A stretch of DNA of 64,000 bases from Chrysaora quinquecirrha (lineage: Eukaryota; Cnidaria; Scyphozoa; Semaeostomeae; Pelagiidae): the NCBI GenBank assembly GCA_014526335.1, contig JACTAT010000010.1, positions 2,647,943-2,711,942 on the forward strand. Direction: 5' to 3'. Positions 47,401 to 59,400 of this stretch are shown here, piece by piece. A program made the position numbers and the translations under genes. Each line of letters starts with the position of its first letter. Positions within the stretch are counted from its first letter, which is position 1. Below the pieces are notes generated by a model. That model did not search any database. It was given only the letters and a program-made list of their open reading frames with translations, and was not told the DNA's origin.

Positions 47401-50400
47401 TAGTTAACAAGGCAACATAATACCCTCCAGGTTTACATTGAAACTGTGAATCTATGGTTTTCAAACACAGTAAGGCCCACCATTTCTGTTATCTTCATTG
47501 AAAAGTTAAATCACTTTCCAGAATTTCCTAGGAAAACCAGAGTAGAGAAGTTACTCCTTGTCGTAGTTTAAGCTATTGATTTCAATCGGTGGCCTCTCAA
47601 ATTTAACACGTTAAAGATTCCAAATTTTAATACCTAAATTGTTACTTATATCATTCGTCGTATAATCCTGCTTCTCAAAAGGTCTTTTTATTTTGTTTCA
47701 GAGAAGGACTATCCACCAGTGGCTCGTGCAGGCAAAGATGTTATATTGACTTTACCTCATAACTCAGCTACTTTGTATGGTAATGGAAGTACTGATGACA
47801 AGGTAAGGCCGCATATTTCTTAAATATCGTCTATAAGAAGGATAATATTACCAAGAATAATGGTATTTTCAATAATATATAGAATCTTATAATTAATAGC
47901 ATCCAATATCAAGTAATCTTCTCGGTTGATGACTAATATTGTGACTTATAGTAATATCGACAGATAATCTCTGATAATAATATCAAGAAATAATATCTCC
48001 TTTTTAATATCTAGTAATAATCGATATCAAGTATAATATATGTTTATAGTATAAGTTAATAAAATTCCATATTATACTGAAATATTTTCAATAATAATAT
48101 TGCACTGTAACTTTCATAATAATAATGCTAAACTAAAGCTAAATTTTTGCTTGATACAAGCGAAATTGTTTCAGAAGCGATGTTTTGCGACATGGCCAAA
48201 CGGTGAAACATTTCCTTGCCAATCTAATTGCAAATGTTTGACGAACAATGTTTGATCGGTTGGCCAGGGTCTAATGCTGAAGATTCAAAAATGGTATGGA
48301 CTTTATCTTTATCTTTTAGCCTGGCCTAAAATACGAGTGGACCAAATCGGCAGACAGTCCTTCTGTTGGGGATATGTTGGTAAGCATTTTTGAAGAAATG
48401 TCGATAGTTTTTCCCAAATTATATTTGACAGATATTCTTCAGTAACAGCGTAGCATAGAGAAAAAAGGAATTTATATCAATATAGGTTTAATATTTAACT
48501 GATATTCTTCACTAATAAAGAAATATTCTGGAGTCAATAGTAAAATATTAGGTATTATGATAATGATACATAAAATTTGTAGGCTTCATTTTATACACGC
48601 TGTTTTTTTATAAGCAACCAAGATGTAGAAGGCCTAAAACTTTAAGCAACATTAGTACCACAGGAAAAAAACCTAAGCAACTTTTTAAATTTTTGACAAT
48701 TTATATCACCGCACGCAATCGAGGATTGATCAACATTGAAGCTAGTTCCATTCATTTGTCGTCAAAACTCGCATATCAGTGGAGTGTTTCTCGTTAAGTG
48801 AGGGGTTTCCGTCTAACTTTCGATACAAAGTCTCTCATGGTAACAATATCAGCAGGGAGAATTGTTTATAGTCATTTTATGTGCAATGTTAGATTTTGCT
48901 GCTTTTCTGGTCTCCATACTATTCTTAGGGCAAAAAGATACAGTTAACATTAAGCAACTGCTAAGCAACTTTTGCTACTAAAAGGTGGCCATAAAAGGTC
49001 CAAAAATAAGCAACTTTTGGAACTAGGGCCCAGCAAGGTTGCTTATAAAAAAATGTACCTGCCGCTACGATGCTTTGTGATAACAGAGTAATACTAATGT
49101 TATTTTGTATATAATATTGTATGATATTTTGTGTAATTGTTTTTTGTTCAGGGGACAACAAAGCCAATTTTGAAGATATCGAATCTGGTTGTTGGTGATT
49201 ACACTTTCAATTTGAAAGTCACTGATTCTGCAGGCCAATTTTCAAAATCAAAAGTTACTGTTGTCGTCAGGCCTGAGAAAAACGAAGCCCCGAAAGCTGT
49301 GGCTGGCTCAGACAAGGTACATATTACTGTTAACGTAGTTATTGTTATTATTATTGTTATTGTGAGTGTTATTGTTATTGTTTTTGTTTTTGTTACTGTT
49401 ACTGTTACTGTTACTTTTATTGTTATTGTTATTGTTATTGTTATTGTTATTGTTATTGTTATTGTTGTTATTGTTATTGTTGTTATTGTTATTGTTATGA
49501 TTACTGTTATTGTTATTGTTGTTGTTATTGTTATTGTTTTTGCTATTGTTATTGTTGTTATTATTGTTATTGTTATTTATATGATTACTGTTATTGTTGT
49601 TGTTATTGTTATTGTTATTGTTATTGTTATTGTTATTGTTATTGTTATTGTTGTTATTGTTAATATTGTTATTGTTATTGTTATGATTATTGTTATTTTT
49701 ATTGTTATTGTTACTTTTATTGTTATTGTTATTGTTATTGTTGATATTGTTATTGTTATTGTTGTTATTGTTATTGTTATGATTATTATTATTGTTGTTA
49801 CTGTTCTTGTTATTGTTCTTGTTCTTGTTCTTGTTATTGTTATTGCTATTGTTATTGTTACTGTTACTGTCGCTGTTATCGTTATTGTTACTGTTATTGT
49901 TATTGTTATTGTTATGGTTTCTTAAATAAAATTCAGCTTCTTTGTTAAGTAATGCTATCAACTGTATTAGCTAATTGTTATAACGATTTGTTTTTCTTTA
50001 GGATCTGGTATTTCCCGATGACTCTACTGTTCTGGATGCAAGAAAAAGCAAGGATGATGGTAAAATTGTCAAATACAAATGGGAGAAAGTAAGGTAGGCA
50101 TCGTCTCTCTCGTGTGCATTTCTTGAAACAACATAACCATGTGCCCCAAGATGGCGACCGTTTCCGTTACTCCGCAGTGCCCCAGATTACCTCTGTTTCA
50201 GAAATAAAAATTTCTGACTTTGGTAGCCATTTAAGTATTCAAGGAACTAAACGTGTTATTGCTCAGCTGCAGTAATTAAGGAAATTATTCCCAGAATTTC
50301 CTTCAAACATCCTTAATAAAAACAAAACAGAGGAAAGGGCAGCCACCATCTTTTTGGAAGCCTCTATAGGGTTTCGTATACGTTTCTTTGAGAGGAAACG

Positions 50401-53400
50401 TGACAAGGAAACTTTGAGCTAGCCCGGTGAGGGGAGATTGTCTAACTGGCCTAAGAGTAATCACCCTGCAGGAGCAGGGATGTTCGAGATGGACTAAGCG
50501 CTAAAATGGTAAAGGTGCAATGGCGTATTAAGCACCAGTCGCTAGGATCTCAGTAGTGTAATCGATACCTCGACCCTGGCCGTTATGCTACCGTAACTGG
50601 AGCTCGAATCCCGATCTTGCTGAGCTTCTGACAACATGAGCAGACTGGATTAGGCCACGACGCCACGGCATCTTCCAAATTTAGAATAGACCTTTTCAAA
50701 GAGATCTGGGTCGGGCGCGACATTTTCTGGAAAATGCGGAAAATGGTAGCCGTATCGAGTAAGGGAATCCTCTCCACGGACAAAGACCGGAATTGCGGTC
50801 GTTCCAGGAGAGATATTGCAGCAAATTTTGCTTCAAATTCACATTTAATAGGAGTTGAAGGGAAAGACAGGATTCAAGTCCCAGTTTATCATGTCTAGGA
50901 TCAGTTTCATTAAGTATTTTCCGTTTTGTTAGTTAATTGCATCTTGTTTCCTGAGTTTCTGCAGATATTTTAAACATTGCTGTCGCAGATTCCTTTTCTG
51001 TCTTTTTCTTCCATTATTCGTGACTTTGGAGTAAAATCTGCTGCCCTGCTTCCTCTGAAGCGACTGCAATTCCAGTCTTTATCCATGGAGAGGATTCCCT
51101 TACTCGATATGCCTACCATTTTCAAGAAATATGTCGCGCCCGACCCAGATCTCTTTGAAACGATCTATTGTGCGAAACTGGAACTTTTATTTGGTTTTTT
51201 TTTTTGTTTTGCAGTGGACCTTCAAGTCTTGAAATGAAAGGCAGCGATAAGGCAGTTCTTCATGTCTCGAAACTTGTTGAAGGAAGTTATATCTTCAAGT
51301 TAACAATTACAGACGATAAAGGACTAAAGGATACAGATACTGTGGCTGTCAATGTCAAGAAAAGTAAGTCTGTTATTTTTTAAAGAAATTACTATAAGGC
51401 CCTGGCCAAATGATCAAACATTGTTGGCCAAGCATATTAAATTTGCTTTACAACAAATGTTTGACTGTTTGGCCACGACTAAAAACATTGGTACCCAACA
51501 TTTTGGGACAATGAAACTATTGATAATGCGTAATGGTAACACATGCTGACACTCAAATTTGATAATAACGAAAGAATGTTTGGCAAGCAATGTTTGAAAG
51601 GTGGCCAAACGATGAAGCAAAAGTAAGCAAAAGTTCTTGAGAAAATAAGCAAAATTTGTGGCGTGGTGTTTTTGAAAAAGTTCGAAAGCATTTTTTGCCT
51701 AAAGGCCGGATTACACTAGCATCTTCAGGTAAAATTTGCTTCACATTTTTTCTGTGATCGCGGACAACGAGAGAATATGACAGTGTAAAACCCCTTACAA
51801 GTTAATCGTAGTTGCTTGAAGGATAAAGAATTCAAGAGGAACGATTTGATCAGCGATCAAATGAAAACTCTGTGATGGTCAATTAAAGCGGATTAAAAAC
51901 CTCGCCAAAGCCTCATCTGCAAGCAACTACGAGCAACTTGTAAGGGGTTTTACACTGTCATATTCTCTCGTTGTCTGCGATCACATAAATGAAGATGCTA
52001 GGTAACGCCTTAACACAAACATAAATTGTTGGACGAGCCATGTTTTTGGATGTGGCTAAACACTCGAACATTTTGCTTGACAAGCAAATTTCAAATGTTT
52101 GACAAATAATGTTTGATCCTTTGGCTAGAGCTTAAGGCCATTTCCTATTGTATTTGTTAATTCATATTTAATCAGGTGTACATTTTATAGAGGTCCGTTA
52201 GAGGCTCCACTTTTAGTGAGTCTTTGATTTCTAACTTTCAGATAAAAACCAGGCTCCGGTGGCGAACGCAGGCCCAGATTTCGTTGTCAAATTGCCTTCA
52301 AGATCTGCAACGATTGATGGCTCAAAATCCACAGATGACCAACAAATATCATCGTATGAATGGATAAGAGACGGAAAAAGTCCTGCAGCAGGGGTAAAGA
52401 TTGTTATTAAGATAAGTTTTATTCTAATTTATGTCAATTAAACTTGTTTACACGTTTTTATAAGGAACCTTTGGTCTGAGTTGAGGCTGGAGTTCCTTAA
52501 TTTTTCAATAAAATGAGGCTGAAAGTTCCTTCTAATGTTACTTGTCGCGATATTTGTTTGAATACTTAGTTTTACAGCAAATTCATATGAAGTTGCCTCA
52601 TTCGAGTCTTTTGGGGAAGAGCGATTGGAAATTCCGTTATTTATTTGTACAAGCCGTCTTGTTCTTGAAGAAAGTGATTCTTAAGTTTTTCATCGGATCA
52701 GAGCCTCGAAAGTTCAAAAGTTCCTTAGTTTTTTGGGAATTTCAGCCTCAAGTTCTTTATAAAGGTGTTCCTTATTATAAAGCGTGTATGTGCAGAAAAT
52801 CATCCCACCTTCCAGCCCGAAAGCCGAGAGCTGATATCTCACATACCATATAAATCTTTTTATTTTTCATCTTCTGTTTACACGCATTTTGTATAAGGAA
52901 GTTCGGCTCAGACTCAGTACTGAAATTCCTTAACTTACAGCCAAATTTGAGTACTCAGAATTTCTTAGCAATTTCAAGTGAAGGTGAAGGTGAAATGCTG
53001 TTTTAGCGCCGGCCACTAGGATCTCAGTAGTAGGTTAATTAATCGAAACCTCGGCGCTGGCTGTGACGCTACCGTGGCTGAGCTCGAACCCTGACCACAC
53101 TGAGCTCCTGACACCACGAGTCAGCTGGATTGCACCACGAGGGGGCCTATTATAGGGGATAAAGAAGCCGCGAAACCGTGAAAAAATCAGCTTAAAGCCG
53201 CAATCCGTCGTCAAATAAATGGCTAAGCCGCTGCCGATTAACTTCACTCGTGGACATTACATTAACGGCTCCAATAGCTTGCCAATCGACATTTATCCTG
53301 TCGCTTGTCCGCTTGATCGCTTGTTCACTTTTCCTATTTCATTTTTGAGCGCCACAGAACCCTCTTCACGCACATTCCTTGTGAAACTCAAGAATGTATC

Positions 53401-56400
53401 TAGCGTTTTTTCTCTCAAAAGCCGCAGCGGCATACAAAATGCCGCAAACCGATGTCAATACACACCAAAAAATGCAAGCCGCAATTTTTTCTGAAGCCGC
53501 AAACCGTAGAAAAAGCATCGCGAATTCCGTAAGCCGCACTCAAAATAGGAGTCGAAGCCGTGAAGCCGCAAACCTATAATAGACCCCCCCCACGACGCCA
53601 CAGCACATTCATTCCTTACTTTTTATACTTTTTCTTTAAAATAAGCCTAGCAACAAGGAAATATAGGGACATAAAGGTGTCAGAATCAGAAGACGAGTAG
53701 AAATGAATACTAATTAAAACCATTGACAATAAGTATTGCTTGCTCCGTTTATACATGTAATGGATCAGCTTAATGAGACTTCATCTTTTTTAATAAAGTC
53801 AGATTCCTTAAATAGTCTCCGATCCAGTACTGGCATTCCTTAAGTTTTTGCCTATCCGAGCACTACCTTCCTTATAAAGCACTTCCTTATAAAAATGCGT
53901 GTATATGAAAAACGGTTCATTGGTCAAATGAGATCTATTTCGTTGAGAGGTGGGATAGCCACTTGGTTGACTCTGCTCTTGCCGGTCGCGGAAAAGTAAA
54001 AGTCAATCCAACTTCTATAATCAACCGCGCGATTGCAGAAGACAAGGTGATCTTCGTTACTGCAATAAACTACGCCGCGCGACCAATTTAGTAAAAGTGA
54101 AAATCATTCGCGCGACTTCATTCGAGCGATCGCACGGGGTCGCACGACCAAACTCGTACAAGTGGAAACCTGCCTTTACGCTAAATGTCTTGTGTTGTTT
54201 GTCTTTAGCACTCTAATTGATTTTTCATTCTGATTCATCTCCGCTGAATATTAAAAATAGTCTAATCTTCAGCTTATCTCAATATTCAAGGCTGGTGGGA
54301 TCAAAATGATGTTTTCTCAATCTCTTTAGCATTTTCCCCGCTGTGTTTTTTGATTGATTTTGATTTTGTTGGCTTTCCCAGGTGTATGTCGGCGTATCAA
54401 AATTGCCACACCCACATCCCTTCTGAGTATCATTGTCTCCTACTCGGTTTGTAGCAAAAAGTTTTGAATCCGTGAAATTTAGGAAATGTTTTTAATTAAA
54501 TGGCAAAATATGATAATGTGTATTTTAAGGTGTAGTGAAGATCATACAGTACTTATAAAGTCAGGCTTTTTCTTTACTTGTAATCAATAGCGCTATGGTT
54601 TTAATATAAGGAAACAAAGGACAGAAACTTAGACTCCCAGATTGCTTAAAATATAGTCCTGCCCCAGCACTGAGCGAAAAAATGGTGATTTTGCCTTAGT
54701 GGCCTAAGTAAAAGCAGTTAAAGAGGCCCCCACCTTTTCGGTGACGAAAACATATTCAGCTTCCGTCTGATCTCCCAATTAGTTATTGGAAAAACCTGTT
54801 TTTTCCTCATCATACTTAAAAATACCTTGCCCTTTCTGTCCGCACGCACAGGTAGATTATCGCAGACAACGTAGAAAATGAGACTTCCCTAACGTTGGGA
54901 GGGACCCTCCTGGATCTAGAATATTTTTGGAAGGCGCATCTAGAAGGCACTCTAGAATATTTTTGGGAAATTTTTAGACCCATCCTCAGCTGATCTAATT
55001 TCACATAAACCGACAGGTATTTGAAATTGTCACGCCACTTGCAACAACAACCATCCGCAATCGGCTCAAATCAGCTACAATAAGTCCCCGCTTATAAGAA
55101 ACAGACATATAAGAAACTGCAGCCTAGAAAATCCCACGAAACAATAGGTAAAACAATGGTTAATTGTTTTCAAACAATAGGCTGTGTCCAAAGATTGTTG
55201 TTTCTTAAAAGCGGGGACTTACTGTATTACCTCCGGATAAAACCAAGGAATAAAAGTCACCCATTCTGGCCGCACACCCCACTCCAAATATTTGAGAGTG
55301 TCCCCCCTCACGCGGAGGTGCTCTTCAGGCCAATCACTGCTAGAGAAAGCAATGTTAAATTCATCTATTCTTTCTTCAGGATGTTCTCAACCAAAGTTAT
55401 CATCAAGCAATTTTGCAGCTTGCAAATCTCGTCGAAGGAGATTATACATTCGTCCTTACCGTCACTGACAACAGAGGGCTGAAATCATCGGATAGCATGA
55501 CACTTTCTGTCAAACAAGGTTGGTTTGCTGCTACTTATCTATGTATACTTAATTTAGTTTAGCGAATCACTAATGCTTTAACGCTGCGTTTTTCGCATTC
55601 ACTGCATCGCAGGGTAAATCAATACTACTGAGGGTGGCGTGAGTGGCCAAGCTTCTCAGCCAGTTCTCGTTAGACAGTTGAAGTTAAACTTGGTCTTGTG
55701 AGGTCAGCATCTGGATGGGTGACTTTCCAGATGGATGACTAAACAACTCACTCTGCTGTCCTTCAGAAGGGACGTAAAAAAACAGTTGGAACCACTTGGG
55801 GAGATGTTCATCACGGTGCAATTAAGCTCACAATTAAGGCCAGGGTGTTCTGTATTGCGGGGAATATCATCTATATACTTTGCAGAATTTTTGGATTCAG
55901 GATTCAGAGATTTTTAAAGATTTTTATCTATCTTCTTTGTTGTGTTCTGATTTTTAGTACTTTTTCCACTGATCCTTTTTTTATTATTATTTTAGATTCA
56001 AACAGTCTCCATTTGGTAGAATTGTATCTGAAGGTCGATATTTACAGTTTCACGGAGGACAATAAGGTATTGTCTTTGAGAGTTGTACAAAACTTCAAAT
56101 TTGCGAAAGTTAGTGGAAACATTTTTGGAAAAACTAAAGCGTTTTTTTCGTCTGACGTTCCTCAGAGTATAAACGTCAGTGACAGACCATCATTCATTGG
56201 TCATCCTGCTGTATCCCGTGAGCCTATTTGCCCTTCAAGTCACGATATCAGTCCAGTTTCACCTTTCTTCTTGATGCATTTCGATCCGCATCGGGGTATA
56301 ATTGCGCCTTTAGGCCCTGGCCAAACGATCAAACATTGTTGATCCAAAATTTGAAATTTTCTTGCCAAACAAAATGTTTCACCGTTTGGCCACGTCCAAA

Positions 56401-59400
56401 AACATTGCTCGTCCAACATTTTTTGCTTGCATCAATCAAAAAATGTTTTTGAACATTCTCAAATACACCACGCCACAAATTTTGCTTATTTTTGCTTGTC
56501 ACGCAATCGTTTGGCCAACCTCCCAACATTGTTTGTCAAACATTTCTTTTGTTTTTGACAAACTGCAACAACTTGCAAAATTTCACTACCTAGCAACATT
56601 TCTAGCAACGAGGCGTTTATGCTTGTGCATTAGCAATAACATCGTTGTTTGACACCATTGTTTCAAACGGTAAAAATTTGTTGTAAAGCAAATTTGAAAT
56701 GTTGGGCCAACATTGTTAGATTGTTTGGCCAGGGCTTTAGTAATTTGCTTCCATCTGTTCTGACGTTTATACTCTGGTTAGTGTCAGACGAAGAAGTCTT
56801 TTAAAGTGCTGTATGTCAACAAGGTTTGCTGTTTCACGATTGAGTAGATTTTTCGGAAGCATTGGGAAATCCTGGGGGGGGGTACTCCCTAATCTTGGCT
56901 TACAGGTATGTCCCGCCTATATGGGCGGGTTTTACTTCAAAACATCCCTACATCTGGGTCCGATTTATGCCTTAAATACCTTAAAAGTGGGTATAAAATA
57001 GAATAGAATTCCCTTAACATTTGGTACACAAATGCATACTAAAATCATAAAACTGGGTGGCTGAATGTTTAAAACAATACCTTTGGGCTGGTTTGTAGAA
57101 AACTCAGGGGTAAATCCCTGTAAATATCAGGGTCAAGTACCCCCGGGTCGGAAATGTTCATCTCCCCAACTTTAGAAGAGTATCATGAGAAAAAGCTTCC
57201 AGAATTTCTAGAGAGTCTTGATATTTTGCAGCTTTTTTACCTTCATACTAATGTCTTATTTTTGAATCTCATTTCGGCATTTTTTTGAACTTTCTTTCTA
57301 ATTTTCTACACACTGGGGACTCCTTTTTGCAGCTGCTACTCTTCGAAATGAATTCTCTATTTGCTCATCTCTTCATTAGCAAATTATCTCATGGCAAATT
57401 CTAATCTATAAAAAATCATCAAATCTGTTTTGGCTTGAATTTTCTGATAACAATTGTCTCTTTTTAATCATCTATTAAACAAATAAAAGCAAATGATTTT
57501 GACTCGTTATGAGTATCAGTTACATATAACCATTCATATAACGAACACCAATCAGAGATCGCTTGGACTTGTAGTTTAAGCACCAAGCGATTCTTTTCAA
57601 TAGCGATAACTACGACTTACAGTAGGTAATACGGCATGCCCCGTGTCCACTATACCGGTAGAGAATGAGGTGCCGTAAGACAACGGGTTTAGCTTGTTTT
57701 ATATATTAGAATTTAAGATCTTTGATTGGCTAGTTTGATGGTGTGATCTGTCGTGTGATCGTCTTTATGTCCTTCTTTTATTTCTCTGGTTTCATTTCTG
57801 TTCTTCTTAATCTGCTGCACTTTTCGCTGGACAATAGGTGCATTGCCTGCCAGAAATGTGATTTTCCTGGCCAATAACTGCTGTAAATGATTAATTGCGC
57901 AGGCAAAATCTTGAATGCCTAACTTTTCCTGCTTACGGACTCGAATTAGCGGTATGAACAAAAATATTTTGTCTTTCTCTTCACAGTGAAACGCTTTTGT
58001 AACAGGCCTAAAGAGAAACGGTTCTGCAAACGGCACGATTCGAAAACGATACGAAAACGTACTGTGGAAACGCCTGTATGCCTATTTTTGAATTGGGACT
58101 CAATTTTGGAGCTACTAGAAAATCTGTACTGAAACTTTAATCACAATGATATAATTTTTATTTCCAGAAACAACTGCTGCGAAAGCTCTCTGTTGTATTG
58201 AACGTTGATGATAAAAACGTGGTATTAGAGCAAATCAGACAAGCTGGATATGGCAACGGCATTGTACTTCTGTTCTACGTCATCGATCCAGTCCTTGCCA
58301 CCAAAATGGATGGTTCTGTCGTCGCAAATTTACTGAAACAGAAAATTGGCTATCATGGCACGCTGTTCGAATATAAGATGCTCCGTGTTGAGCCATACAG
58401 TAAGTTGAAGGTCTATCTTGTTTTTATTCCTGCTTACTTTTAAAAGTTGATAGATTGAAGCCAGGTTTCAATAAGATCATAGTGTTTTTCTTCATTTTCC
58501 TTTATCGATGTCTTTTTGTTTCAGTCTGTCGAAATAATTGTTCCCTGCATGGTTATTGTGATCGTGACAGCAAATTGTGCATCTGTGATAGTTTTTGGAT
58601 GCAGAATTTCTTCAAAGCAAATTACGGAGAAAGGATATCGAACTGTGGTAAGTAAATTTTGCGTTTCTAAATCTAGGACTTCTTTCAGATTTTCACTTTT
58701 TTATTGTCCAACTTCGTCGTATTTTTCCTTTTTCGTATTTTTTTCATTTTTAACCAGTCACACCTAGAATATTTGAACTTATACAAAACAGATGTTTTGC
58801 ACGCAGTGTTTTTGACGTAGCCTAACAGTTGAAACATTTCCTTGACAGCAAATGGCAAATGTTTGACAAACAATGTTTGATCTTCTGGCCAGGGCCCAAG
58901 AAACTAATACACGTATTTTTTTGTAAGAACCCTTTATAAGAAACCCAGACTCTCGAATGGCCAAAAATTTAAGAAACTCCATTACTGGATATTTTTTACG
59001 TAAGAAACTTTTTACCTCAGACAGCAAAATAAATTTCTTTTATTTCCCATGTTTTGTTTGCAATAAACCATTTTTCTGACAAATAGACCAACAGGAATTC
59101 TATATGCATTCAAATGCGATCGATAAATGGGTTTGGAACATCATTCAGATAGAATAACCATGTTGCCAATATGGATATTCAAGAAACTCTTAAACTTTGA
59201 GTTCTCAAAATTTGAAAATATTAAGAAACTTTCAGTACTGGATCAATTTTTTAGTTTCTTATAAAAAAATACGTGTATCCGTTGTCTTATTTCAACATTT
59301 CATTTCTTCGTTTCCCTAATAGTTGTCTCTTCTTTTTGTGATTGCCGTGACTCGAATGTTGCATTCGCGGAACAGTCGGTTTTACTCTGAGAAGTTCATA

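Noticed and set aside
49308..49961. Long Ile/Val-rich and Asn-rich open frames
   Set aside because: Direct translation of the (TTATTG)n array in both directions.
53219..53579. Open frames of 91 and 61 residues, plus strand
   Set aside because: They lie inside the 450-bp inverted-repeat insertion and reflect its AGCCGCAAACC motif.
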